DNA of 64,000 nucleotides from Phycomyces blakesleeanus NRRL 1555(-) (taxonomy: Eukaryota > Mucoromycota > Mucoromycetes > Mucorales > Phycomycetaceae), in contig NW_017265163.1 of the NCBI RefSeq assembly GCF_001638985.1, positions 372,001 to 436,000 on the forward strand, read 5' to 3'. Positions within the stretch are counted from its first letter, which is position 1. Every line of letters begins with the position of its first letter. Below are positions 50,201 to 61,700 of the stretch, one piece after another. The position numbers and the translations under genes are program-made. Below the pieces are notes generated by a model that made no database searches, was not told the origin of the DNA, and worked only from the letters and a program-made list of their open reading frames with translations.

Positions 50201-50794
50201 AGTTACCGTGCCTACCTCCAGAATGTTCGAATGCTCAGTATTGGTAACACCAAGGAGGCTGTGCACCATGGACACGAACCCGCATTGGCAGAAAAGCAGG
50301 TTGGCTTGGGCGTGGCCCTAACAACAGGAAAGACTGCCAAGAAAACCGTAAAATCCCAGCATCTTCAGGGGCCATTCAAGTTTTCCCATCAACAGCTAGA
50401 GCGTGAAGGTGTGATTGCGGAGACAGAGGTGGCCGAGCATCGACGATGCAACATATTCTTGTCAGTATTGTCGCCACTCCCGGGAACTTTTATCATCTCT
50501 CTTCATTACAAGGGAAGAGAAAGACCGGTTTTGGAGATCGATTTGAAATTAGACGACCTGTTGGAGAGAGTAAGTGTTACTGTAACTGTGGCTGTGGCTG
50601 TTGTTGTGCCTATAGGCCTTTGGCTGTAGGTGTAAGTATAATTGTAAACATGTATTCTAACTGCTTGCTTGATGTATTATAATTAATTATAGCAACAAGA
50701 CAATGTGCAACTGCTGGATTTGGAGTACATGAAACTGCATGTCACAAAGACACTGCAACTATTGACAAAAACATTCATGACAAAGAATAAGTAG
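47226..50794 (+). CDS. Ras GTPase-activating protein, Gap1/Sar1 (IQGAP-related) type
   Basis: Seven exons (47226-47454, 47549-47682, 47925-48173, 48330-48524, 48917-49697, 49809-50569, 50693-50794) give 816 residues. The RasGAP domain holds the arginine-finger loop [13 protein letters not shown] (R222) and the [15 protein letters not shown] block (about 368-382). A RasGAP C-terminal domain follows, with [18 protein letters not shown] and [41 protein letters not shown], as in S. pombe Gap1 and other IQGAP-related GAPs. No IQ or calponin-homology domain is seen, so it is a GAP rather than a true IQGAP. It would switch Ras to the GDP state in morphogenesis and mating control. Intron 5 (49698-49808) starts GCAAGT, a GC-AG intron. 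Confidence 0.93.
47826..47884. repeat. AATCA pentanucleotide array in RasGAP intron 2
   Basis: About twelve near-perfect AATCA units follow CCAAA-type units, within the 242-nt second intron of the RasGAP gene. Confidence 0.9.
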
Positions 50795-51462
50795 GTTTTG
50801 TAATATAAGAATAACCTTTGTAATAGCTTACTCATCATGCCAACACTTCTTTAGGACTGGTTTCTTTTCCTAAGTGAATTATGAATCCTTGCATACCTAT
50901 CTTTCTTCTCCTTTTACGGGTCATCTCTTTTTATATATCTACATATCTATATCTACAGTTAGCGTTTGATTTAGGACTATATATAATTTCTTTTTCTTCA
51001 TCTGTTCTCTGCTAAGATTATCACTATCTTCCAATACACTGTTAGTGGTAAATATAATTTTACAAATATCACTATATCGAACTCAGAGTTTGTTTGTTTG
51101 TTTTTGTAAAAATAAATAAAATAAAATTAGAAGATATTTTTTGCTTAACATTTTTGAACCATGACAGGTTAAACTACTTGTTCCTTTCTTTCTATCTACA
51201 AAATATAACCATTTTGACCTACAGAATAAAAGCTTTGTTCCTATATACTATATTGCAATATTGCAATATTGTAACCTTATCCAGGACTTGCAAGAAAAAT
51301 AAAATGGATACATCGTTTCTCATATAGTAAATAGGGTTTAAACTTGCCTCATTTTCTTGGACGTAGAATTTCTCCTAGTCAATAAAACACTTTTCATCCA
51401 ATACTATTGTTTTCATAAATTAAAACAATACAAGAAATCCTTTTGACTACCCCTATGGTAAT

Positions 51463-51501
51463 GAACTGTGGTAATGAACCGTGGTAATGAACCGTGGTAT
51501 A
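51463..51501. repeat. 13-bp direct repeat, three copies
   Basis: The unit GGTAATGAACCGT occurs three times head to tail, one copy with a C-to-T change. It lies about 60 bp before the 24-bp array. Confidence 0.75.
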
Positions 51502-51557
51502 AATCAATTTTAACAAAAAAAAATTGAAACAAAATATTCTGGTTCATTAAAACTTGT

Positions 51558-51821
51558 GTCTAGCCTGAGCCAGTAAACCACTTGTACCTCGGACACATAG
51601 CCCGCTTATAGCCCGAACTACTAATCCTCTTATAGCCTGCACCCGTGGCCCGTTTCTAGCCTGAACCCGCAACCTTCTTCTAAATCGGACCCGTAACCCG
51701 CTTCTAGGCCGAACCCGTAACCTTCTTCTAACCCATACATGTAACCCGCTTCTATCCCGAACCTGTAACCCTCTTTTAGCCCGAGCTACTAACCCACTAC
51801 TAACCCGGTTCAGTAATCTGA
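51558..51821. repeat. 24-bp tandem repeat, about 11 copies
   Basis: Eleven consecutive 24-bp units can be laid out without gaps; a typical unit begins TTCTAGCCCGAACCCGTAAC. Copies differ at many positions, but the spacing is exact throughout. The unit is much richer in GC than the surrounding DNA. Twenty-four is a multiple of three, yet no long open frame spans the array on either strand in a convincing way. Confidence 0.85.
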
Positions 51822-52337
51822 TGCATTACAGCCAACGTTTGATATAATAGAGAGGGTATGAACTTGTAGCAATTTGATAGGAAGCTGCTGCAAGTCCACA
51901 TCATCTCTAGTACATCTGTTTAACACCGTTTTTTGTGCAACATTTCTGCTTATTAAGACTACCATGAAAATACCTGTTTTACTTTTATCTCAAAAAGAAA
52001 TATATTAAACATTAATTATAAAGATGTCTAAATTGCTTTGGATGCTAATTTTATAGTGCTGAAGCCAGAGGTAGGTTTAGAAAATAAAAGGCTTCATTTC
52101 CAAAAGATGAATGAGGGGGATTTTTTTATGGATAGTACGTCAATTTCTCAAACATTATATAAGACTCATATATAAAACGGACACAATAAAAAGGAAGGAG
52201 GCAATTAGAGAATAGACAGAGTCTATTAATGTTCAAAGGATTTTAAAGGAGCATGGCATGTAGAAATAGCTTAATCCCAATGGCCTATCCAAAATGTGAA
52301 AAATGGATTGCAACAAAGACAAGTCAGAAAATAACTA

Positions 52338-52620
52338 CTACTGTGTCTTCTTCGCCTTGGCTCTATCTAGCCTAACTTTGCTAATAACATGATAAAAATC
52401 CAAGAGGTGGTAACAGAGATGGGTCGCAACTTTGAGCTGCATCTCAAGTTCTACTGTGAATGCAGTTGGATCGAATGCTACTGGGATTCAGCTTAAATGT
52501 ATGACCTACCCTTAATTTTAACTTTTGTTTAAAGTCACTCCAAAAAGATCTTCCTATCCTTTTTGGATTATTTATATCAGGAATCAGTAAGCCTCATCAT
52601 ATCATTGGCATTAAGGGTTA
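52338..52620 (-). pseudogene. Decayed coding remnant, unknown family
   Basis: The last 40-45 codons before a TAG at 52338-52340 are clean: DPTAFTVELEMQLKVATH, then HLLDFYHVISKVRLDRAK and KAKKTQ. Upstream, from about 52480 to 52620, recognisable but broken protein sequence (VGHTFKLNPSSIRSN, LNANDMMRLTDS) is interrupted by stops and shifts of frame. This looks like the 3' end of a gene that has decayed, probably from a dispersed repeat family. I could not name it. Confidence 0.5.
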
Positions 52621-52666
52621 AAAGAAGTACACTATAACATACGGCTTTTCTTTCCTTTCTAAAAGT

Positions 52667-52875
52667 ATTTAATTTTATGTTAAATGGTCCAAAAGGAAAT
52701 GGTAAAAATGATATTCCAACTTCAAATGTTCGATTAAAAATGTATAATACTTGGAATGATTATTATCCAAAGTCATGGCCATTATTATTTTCAGTACATA
52801 ATGTAAATTTGATAAGAGGTATGTTAAAATTGTTTATGTTCAAGTAATACAGGTGTTAAAGAAAGGCGTGAATAG
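52667..52875 (+). pseudogene. AT-rich coding remnant with splice-like boundaries
   Basis: A plus-strand segment reads MLNGPKGNGKNDIPTSNVRL in one frame, then after a one-base shift near 52740 continues MYNTWNDYYPKSWPLLFSVH and HNVNLIR. A GTATGT donor at 52819 and an acceptor at 52852 (34-nt intron) lead into a short VKERRE end and a stop. The frame break suggests a remnant; unusually AT-rich codon use sets it apart from neighbouring genes. Confidence 0.3.
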
Positions 52876-54131
52876 AAGAAAAAGTGCAAAGCCATTTATT
52901 TAGGACTATGTTTTATGTGTGTATATATATCCTTCATCAATTTGATTTCTATCAATTATATATAAGAAGAGAGATAGGAGGAAGAAATAAAGGTAGATAA
53001 AAAGAGAGACGAGTTTCATTAGTGAATTGTAGGATGGGGTTATTGACTCATTTTTACAAGCAATCAACGCTACAACATTTACGCCACTCGTATTTAATAT
53101 CAAAAGGTATTTAATACAAGTATGTGCCTTGACTTTTTTCTTTGAAGAAGGACACTCTTTCCATGTAAATAGATCGTTTTGAATGCAAGCTTTTGATAGC
53201 TCAAAATCACAAGTACGCCTTCAAATATAATTACATATATGTATATATTATCGCTTAACAGAACATGATAGAATGAATTATTGGTGGGGTTGTATTTGGT
53301 TAGATTCCATGACCTATCTCACCTATAGTAAAGTAATAGTAATAATAGAATCTTCTTCTAGCAAAACAAGATACAACTAGGCTTATTTTTTTTTATCTCT
53401 TTACTTTCCTTTTGATAACCCCCCCCCCATCTGATAAACTAACTTTCTTATTATTAAGTCATATATGTAACCTTTTTTTTTATTTTTCTCTTCCAACTTT
53501 GGAGCATAAGACTATTGAGCTTCCAAAGAATCCTAATTGACCCCATGGATAAACAAGGAATCAAATTAATAGTATTAACAGTTTGTTCTCAAGCACCATT
53601 ACCAATGTTTCTTCCCTCTTCTCTGGTTTTTGGATTTTGATTACACTCAGAAAGAGTACCCTGCCCAGCCTTTCTTCTGTAGATACAATAACTTCGTATA
53701 TATACACATACACATGCACACACATATATATATATGTGTGTGTGCTGTGCGTTGTGCGCGGTGCATACACTATCTCACTGTGATTTTCGTAGATTACCTA
53801 CAGAAATAAAATGAAAGTGCATGCAGAATAAGCTCTCGGATAAATGCAGCATAATGCAACGTAGCGCAATACAATGCAATGCACTGTTATATTATGTGTT
53901 AATTTTTATATATATATTTATTAGAAAAGTACTAGTTATTGTGAGGTTAAATGGTATTAAGAGAAGAAGAAATGAAGGAGAATAATAATGTTGGATGATT
54001 GGGTTTATGGCTTTATGAGTGAGTATAAATATAAAGATGAATGGGTGTGTGAGCTCGAACATTCTTTTTGAAAGGAGATTTCAATAAAAAAAATGGTAGT
54101 AAAATCAAGTCAAGACAAGATATCAAAGGGT

Positions 54132-54181
54132 CTCTGGTCTAGTCTGGCCTGGTCTGGTCTGGTCTGGTCTGGTCTGGTCTG
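54132..54181. repeat. TCTGG pentanucleotide array
   Basis: About ten TCTGG/TCTGG-like units lie 60 bp beyond the stop codon of the second RGS gene. Confidence 0.9.
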
Positions 54182-54240
54182 ATTTACTTTAGCTTAGTCT
54201 AATCTAGGCTTGTGGTAGTGGTGGTGGCAGTGGATCATTT

Positions 54241-55498
54241 TCATTTGTTATAACCAGAGCAGGGATAGTAGTACATATTGCTAATAGGAGTGAAGATGTC
54301 CAGATGTGAAAAATCATTGTCTACAGAGGATAGTATTAATACCAATATGTTAGTCCTGCAACAATAAGTAGTGTGGTATTCTTGAAACACAGAAGACCTT
54401 ACCCGTTGTTTTCGGATCACATTAGAGTCAATAATAGATGTCAGGTCAGAAATACTCTCAATGTCAGCTTTCTTCATGCCATCTGACCGTCGAAGGTCTA
54501 GCTCATACAAAGGTGTCTGTCTAAATTTCATTGATCCCCGAATTGTGCAGAACCCAGACCGACCGGACAGCAGAGACATGAGAAAGAGAAATGTGAATGG
54601 GAAGATGGGTATTCGATACCACCGACACATATGGTGGGTGTATGTATAGTAGAATACTGAAACAACATGCATAAAGTTGACAAAGGTACCAATATAATGG
54701 AGCATAATCCAGCTGTAGCGAATATTCTGTACTGCATGATGAACAAAGTTCTTTAGGCTTGACTTCTCCATTAATTGTCGAATATGCTGATGAGCTTCCT
54801 CAAAAACTTCTGGATTTGTGGTTCGGGTACCCCAGTAGACTGTGTATCTGTTCTGATAACCAATAACGTTCAGCTCTTTAAAGGAGTCTGGGTGAAAGAA
54901 TGTTCGCAGGACAGTATTGACTTCATCTCTGAACGGTTGCTTTTCTGCTCCGGGAGCAGTGACAAAGGACGACAGGTTCTCTGGGTTATTTCCATCTAGC
55001 TCACCAAACATGCTACACTTGGTTTGCTTTTCTTCCATGGCAGGCAATTGTTTTGTATTCTTTGGATGAGGCTTTTCTGTAGGTGGCGGTGACATTGCCT
55101 TGTCTTCATCCGAAAGTTGCTTGAATCGTTCACAGTAACCAATGTACCAATAATAAAAGTCGAGATTTTCGGCCGTGTGTTCTTTCAATTGGAGAAATGC
55201 TCGAAAATCTTGTAAAGATATAGGAGAGCATGTACTTCCTGTCAAAATGTGATCTGTAGGCACAGAACAAAATAGAAATAGAAATATCAATTGATATTAA
55301 TAATTCATACAGTAAATGAATCAATAAATATACAAAGAAACACAATAGAAATTAAAATAATAGCACGGATTCTATAAAGTGGAATGAAATTAAACGGAAG
55401 AGAGACTCACCAAGATGAACATCGTTAATTTCTGATTTTGCACCACCGAACCATCTTGCGAATGCTGTATCCCACCCAAAGAGGTATTTTTTTGGCAT
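54241..55498 (-). CDS. RGS-domain protein with membrane segments (RgsA-like)
   Basis: Exon 1 (55498-55411) encodes MPKKYLFGWDTAFARWFGG and joins exon 2 (55253-54241) in frame; the full reading is 366 residues. The RGS domain spans most of the first half: SPISLQDFRAFLQLKEHTAENLDFYYWY, then after a disordered insert PFRDEVNTVLRTFFHPDSFKELNV and HQHIRQLMEKSSLKNFVHHA. Two hydrophobic segments follow (WIMLHYIGTFVNFMHVVSVFYY and FPFTFLFLMSLLSG). This resembles fungal RgsA-type G-alpha GTPase-activating proteins. The C-terminus is uncertain: a GTAAGG...TTGCAG intron (about 54404-54361) would end the protein almost at once after NVIRKQR instead of reading 54 further codons. Confidence 0.85.
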
Positions 55499-57055
55499 TT
55501 GAAACTTCTTTATATAATCCTTGCTTTTTTTTTAAAAAAAAAAGAACTTATTTTTTGGTGTACTGATTCTTTTGTAGGAGTAAAGAGCGCGCTAATAATT
55601 AGTTTCGAGCCGTTGCTCTTATACATGTGTATCAAATGTGTCCTTAAAAGATAGGGTCGGTCCAAAAAAAGAAGTAAAAAAAAACAAGGGCATCGACAGT
55701 ACAGAAATTGAGGGGGCCATTTATGTGAGTATTTATCAATCGTTTTGTTCTCTCGCGATGACCGTGTAATAAAATCGCGATCTCCTTGTTAACTAAATGT
55801 GATTCTGATCCGCCACAACAAAAGTAGGCTGGCATAGTAAATTCGATAAGGTTTAAATGGTTGTTGTATCACAAAATCGATCGTCTTCCTATATTGTGTG
55901 CTTTAGTAAACGATTTACTCTATGTCAATATGTAATGCTCTTTGAACTTCTCCTTAATCACTAAAAAAAAGCAAATGTATTTTGATCGGTTTAATATGCA
56001 GGACCCTTTCTCATTTTAGGACAACTGTTTTATACACATATATGTATATTGTGTATAAACATCAATATTATATAATATCTTAGTCACAAATTCTTATGAA
56101 TACACATCTTTTTATTGGATCTTACTTGGGAAGTAAAAGTCGAGGTGGAGGTGGAGGTGAAGATGAAGGTGTAAAGGAGGGGGGTTTATTATTTTATTTT
56201 ACTTTATTTTGTTCACAAAACGAAACAAAAAAGAAACGCACCAATAGATAAAATGTATATACAATATGTACATAGACTACACATTTAAAAATCAGAGTCT
56301 GTATGCTGGTAAAGGACCAGTTTTAAAAGCAACAACTGATTCTGCCGATGACAGCGGAATGAATCAGTTGCTATGAAAAGGAAATATTAAGAAAAAAGAA
56401 AAAGAAAAATAAAGGGGCAAAGGGGGGAAGTAATGGAGCCAAAAGAAGCTAATATTTGTGTTGTAACTACTCAAGGTTACAGGGTCTTATACTATTAATT
56501 ATCTAATATTATTATTATTATTGAGTTGTCAGTTAAAAGGTTCAAGGTTCAAGATCAAGACAATACCATTGGCTCACAGCTCCTCTTTCTTTCTTTCTTT
56601 CGTTTTTTTTTCTTACATTATTATTACTATTTTCTGTCGTTCTTCATGCTTCTCATGCTCTTCATGCTCTTTTACTTTCTCCTAATGTGAGCTATAATAG
56701 ATTTCAATATAGAAGGGCATATCTTTACCAATTCGCTTAAACATTGGTCATCATTTTACTCTCAAGAAATAATAATTACAGCTTAGGTCAAGTTAGTTAC
56801 TGATGTTCTTGTGATATGCCTGTGTTTTACTAGTCAAGTAATACAAACTTTGATATATATTTGACACAAAATAAGGCCCTTGTTTCAATTATAAAGGAGA
56901 TTAAACGTAATAATGAATTTTGATAAATACACCCACATATACATATAAATCAATATTTAATAACAATAGTAACTATAATAAAATCAAACCAATTCTCCTT
57001 AACTGAGCTTTTCTAATTCTTTTTTTTTATTAGCACGAGAAAGAAAGAAAGCACA
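55499..57055. other. Intergenic, no gene recognised
   Basis: About 1.5 kb of AT-rich sequence contain the promoter of the RGS gene (right of 55498) and the 3' flank of the small gene ending at 57056. A GGTGGAGGTGGAGGTGAAGATGAAGGTG microsatellite-like patch lies near 56140-56175. Confidence 0.5.
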
Positions 57056-57541
57056 TCAATTAATCCGCCCTTTTTCGTTGTTGTCGTCTTCATTTTCTGC
57101 TTCTGCTTCTTCTTGGCGCACATGTTCTTGCAACAAGGGATGTGTCATATTCTCATATCCCTCTCTTCTTATTGACATAATAAAATAGACTGAGCAAAAG
57201 AAGAAGAAGCAAAACAGGGATATGTAGAGAAGTTCTAGGTGAAATTATTTTTTACCACTATTTTCTTGGGTGTTTCTTTTAGAAAATTGTAGTTTATCAT
57301 CAGTAGTAAATTTGTCGATTTTTCTCTTTTGCCTTAATCAAACACATACGTAGAAGAATAAGCAAATGACCAGCTAGTTAGGTATTTGAGCATATAGATA
57401 GATAGACATACGGAGAGCCACACAAATAACTAGACAAAGAATATGTATAGTAGAAGCATAGATAGTAATGGTGTAGCTCCCAGTGTTTTTATTATATGAA
57501 ATCCTAAAGAATTGTAGGTTAAAAAGCAGTATTATATACAT
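57056..57541 (-). CDS. Putative small two-segment membrane protein, 110 aa
   Basis: Three exons (57541-57412, 57373-57350, 57234-57056) join in matching phase at GTATGT donors and CTAG acceptors to give 110 residues from ATG to TGA. The middle exon is only 24 nt and intron 1 only 38 nt. The protein has a moderately polar N-terminal part (NLQFFRISYNKNTGSYT), a long hydrophobic stretch able to form two membrane passes (ILCLVICVALPGHLLILL, then YISLFCFFFFCSVYF), a basic stop-transfer SIRRE, and an acidic cytosolic tail with HPLLQEHVRQEEAEAENEDD. Positive charges right after the second pass suggest a cytosolic tail. No family recognised. The last exon is the best supported part; the start is less sure. 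Confidence 0.45.
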
Positions 57542-58774
57542 ATATATCTATTTATCTATCTCTCTTTGTAGCCAGTAATATATTATTGCTAGCCAAAATT
57601 TACAAAATGTCTTTATTTCTTAAAAAAACTACTTTATTAGTCCTTTCCCTTCTTTTCTAAGCAAGAAATAAATGCCTTTCTTGAATGCTGAACTCAACTT
57701 GATACATTCCCAAATTCTAAATATCAAATGCAAAGCATTCTAGAAATCCAGCATTCAAGCTGATAAATTCTTGCTTTGAACTCCAGGGAATAAATAAAGA
57801 AAAAAGGACAATAGGGATAAGTTCTCTCTCTCTATTTGCTTTGAGTATATAAAATACCCTTTCGAATAAATATGGAATTACAACTGAAAATGGTTAAAGA
57901 AGGGGAGGGGGCTTTACTTTATTCATTAAATATTGTGAGAACATCTTTAAGATTATATATATATATATAGCAAAATACGAGGAAGAAGAAGAGGAGGAAG
58001 GAAGATGAAAAAATAAGCATATCGTATCACTGCAAGGGGAGAGAATAATAGTAAGGGATTTATGCTTGCTTGTTTAAAGAAACAATAAGTGGAGAGAGTA
58101 TGGAGGTTTATATTAAAAATAGCTTGTAGTGGGTGAGGGAAAATAAAGATTATTATACACAAATGTCTATGTGTTTTTGCGTACATATTGTTTATATTTT
58201 TAGATATACTTTCTTTACTGCTATTTCCCTAAGCAATTGATAGTCTAAAACCGTCTTGTTAAAGGCATATTTTATCAGAAATTTACATTTTCTAAAAGTA
58301 TACCTATTACAAAGTACATGAGTCAAATGGCAACACACTCATATATACACCAATATACTAAATGCTAAATACTTGTGAAAGTTCAATTTTTTCTCTTGAG
58401 ATTATTGGCTCGCCTTCTATTAATCCGCAAATCCTGTGTATTTTTATGATTTATTTCCAGTGTGAGAATGATACAGAAACAGTTTTGGTAGTTGTAATTA
58501 CCTCTATTATGTATATGTATCTTAATAAAAAAATGATTTATTAGGAAAGAAAGATGTCTTATTAATAAAAAAAATACAAACCAACTTAAACAATGCAATA
58601 CAATAAAATAAAGTAAAGTAAAGAGGTTATGTGGATAGAATTGAAAGAAGAGCATATGTGGTATATGTAGATTATACAACACAATAATAAAAAATAAAGA
58701 AGTACAATAGAGTGGCAATAATTTAGAAAAAATATAAAAATATTAAAAAAAAAACAGTGATTATTCTATTCTTT
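57542..58774. other. Intergenic, AT-rich
   Basis: Apart from the inverted repeat at 57660-57775, nothing was recognised. It contains the 3' flank of the ABC transporter gene and possible promoter of the small membrane protein gene. Confidence 0.5.
57660..57775. repeat. Imperfect inverted repeat, hairpin or MITE-like
   Basis: The arm AGCAAGAAATAAATGCCTTT...TTGAATGCTG (57660-57690) is mirrored by CAGCATTCAAGC...ATTCTTGCT (57749-57775). The ends (AGCAAGAA / TTCTTGCT) and the inner TTGAATGCTG / CAGCATTCAA pair exactly; the middle differs. The central loop is about 58 bp. Confidence 0.6.
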
Positions 58775-61700
58775 TTATCGTCTGCCCTTTCGGTTCCAGA
58801 AAACCAAAATATGGAAAACGATAACATTAAAGGCAGCAAAAGCAGCAAGAACACCAAGGTTACGCCACTTGTTTCCTGCATCCCAGCCATAAACGCCATT
58901 GTAATATTCTGGGCCAGAATTGTAAGAGCAGTATCCGCACAGTTCGGGTTGCACAGCGTCTGGGTTGGCGACGTATCCAAATCCACCATAGGAGAAATAG
59001 TTGGTCATGTACTCGCCACATGTCTGATTGGGCGGAGGAGAGAACTTGAGAAGATCGTTGTCTGTACATACAACCTTGATATCCTCGAGTTCATTTACTG
59101 CCAGACCTTCAATGTAGTAGTGGAATGGATCGATCCAGTACATCCATTTTCTCCAAAACGTAGGCATCGAAGTCTCGGGCTGCATCAGACCACAGAAAAG
59201 AATCAGCAAAGAAATAACCAAAGGATTGATAACAGCCGCCATAGTCGGGAGCTCAGAAACGGCAGCAATCACAAAACCAAGTGAGACGGCCCAGAGAACA
59301 ATGAAAATGAAAATGATATAGAAATATCCGCAGGCTTCAGAGCTTGGGTTCATTCCAGCAGTCCAGTAGAAACAGAACATAAAGAAGGCTGCAAAGACCA
59401 GTATATAAGGAATCTCTACCAATATGGTAGAAACAGTCCATGGGAACCAACTATAGTAGCGGGAGGCATATTCACGACGGAAGAACAATCGCTCGGTCAT
59501 AAACTTAGGCTGAGCAAGAATAATAAGAGTCATGGCCATAATAAAGGTACTGAATAAAGCGAAGATCTTGTATTGCAGGTCAGAAGAAGAGGATCCAAGT
59601 TTCCAGTAGGTAAATCCGTTGATCAAAGCAGTAACGACAATATTCAAGAAACGTCCAAAGTTATAATCGGGTGAGCGCCAGTAAGCCAGGTTCATTCTGC
59701 CGAGTACCAGCTTGAATTGATTCCAGTAAGAAGAGGCATATGTGCGAGGCTTGCGGGTAGGGTGCTTGTCAGCCGCGTTTCTGATTTCTGCAAGTTCAGC
59801 ATCAAGTGCGTTAGATTCCTTGGATCCGGCCCAGATTTCAGCCCAGTCACGGGAAGCCTTTCCAGAAGTACCAGCACCAACAACCTCGAGAATGTACTCG
59901 GCAGGATTGGATTCAGGATGACAGGAAGGACCGCCATTAGATTCAAAGTAGTCGATCATTATGCGAGCATCAGGACCGATTTCACCATAATAAGCGGTCT
60001 TTCCACCACGGACAAGCAGCAGTAGGTGATCGAAATGGCTAAAGAGAATTGCCGAAGGTTGATGGATTGTGCAAAGAACGGGCCAGCCAGCATCAGCGAG
60101 CTTGCGAATGAAACGAATAATATTGAACGAACTTTGGGCATCGAGACCGGAAGTAGGCTCATCCAAGAACAGTAGCTTTGGTTTACCGACCAATTCCATA
60201 CCAATTGTAAGACGCTTGCGTTCTTCGACAGAGATACCAACACCTTGGTCAACCATACCAATCTGAGCATCCGAAATATCTTCCATCTCAAGTAATTGGA
60301 TAATCTTCTCGACATATTCATCTTTTTCGGATCTAGGTACAGATTCATCTTGGCGGAGATAGGCAGAGAAACGAAGAGCTTCGCGGACTGTCACAGCTGG
60401 CTGATGAATATCCATTTGTTCACAGTAGCCAGTAATACGCTCGAAATCACTCATGAGAGCTTCACCATTGAGATAGACTTCTCCTTCAACAACACCAGTA
60501 GTCTTACGAAGAGCGAGAACATCCAAGAGAGTGGTCTTTCCTGCACCAGAAGATCCCATAAGAGCAGTGAGATGGCCGGGTCTAACGATACCGTTGATAC
60601 CAGTGAGAAGCTGAAGGTTACCGCCCTTGACAGGAACAGTGTAATTGACATTCTGCCACGAGAAAGTAGTACCAGTGGAGATGCTGTCCATTTCATCGGT
60701 GATCTGGGCGAGACGTTTGCGACGCTCGTTTTCTTCCTCATCAGTACGGGGCTTTGGAGCCTTTCCGGGGACGTAGAATTTGATAGTATTTCCACCATTG
60801 CTAGAGTCAACGTATTCCATAGCAAGAGCACACATTGCAGAAAACACCAAGAAATAAGCGACAACGACGATAAAATCAGGTGCCCAGGCTTCCGAGACTT
60901 TGTATGTCAGACCCTGGAGAAGATAAGCTTCACCCTTGACAAAACTTTCGCCAGGAACACCTCCAGCCATGGTACAGATCTTGTAGTCCCAGTTATCATA
61001 TCCAGGCCCATAAGGAACTGAGTTTCCAGGAGCATCACATGTATATTCTTGTCCGTTCATTTCATTAATCAATAGAGCCTTGTATGCATAAGAAATTGGG
61101 TTAACCCAGTAAATCCAGTAAAGCCAAGGGTGCATTTTTGGATATGGAATATCTATTCAATTAAAGATTGTTGAGCCTTCAAAACTTACAGTATATATAA
61201 GCATGCATTTGTTTACTTACTATAACCAACGTAAGAGACCACGGAGACCAAAAGTACACTAGAAACCTGAGTGGCAACAAAGAAACTACTAGTCAAGGCT
61301 CCAAACAGACGGAACAGTCCATTCATAGACATATTGATGAAGAATAAAATGATGAAGAAAGTAAAGAACTTTCCAGCCGTCAAGTTAAAGCCAGACATAA
61401 AGTAAGAGCACACAGCGTATAAAGCGACTATATGATAATAAGAACAAACAAATAATGTTATTAGACTCTTTCTTTTCTTCTTCTTTTTTTTTGCTTACCT
61501 TGAGCAAGAGCATAGGGAACATCCATAACCATCTGGGCGACATAAAATGCAGACGGATGAAAAAGAGCATATTGCTTATGTTTTTCCAAAACAGGTCTGC
61601 CCATTAGGAAATTCACAAGTTCACTTTGAGAAATAAAGGCGTTGAAGAGGATAGCAAAGAAAAGGGCACCTCCACGAGAGAAGGCACCGATACCAGTTAA

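Larger units (their letters stand above)
50795..54240. other. Gene-poor region with tandem repeats and coding remnants
   Basis: This 3.4 kb stretch between the RasGAP and second RGS genes has no intact large gene. It contains a 13-bp triplicate at 51463-51501, a 24-bp array at 51558-51821, a decayed minus-strand coding remnant ending at 52338, a plus-strand remnant at about 52667-52875, and a TCTGG array at 54132-54181. Confidence 0.6.

Noticed and set aside
58757..59284. 175-codon plus-strand frame
   Set aside because: Antisense to the last exon of the ABC transporter; no motif.
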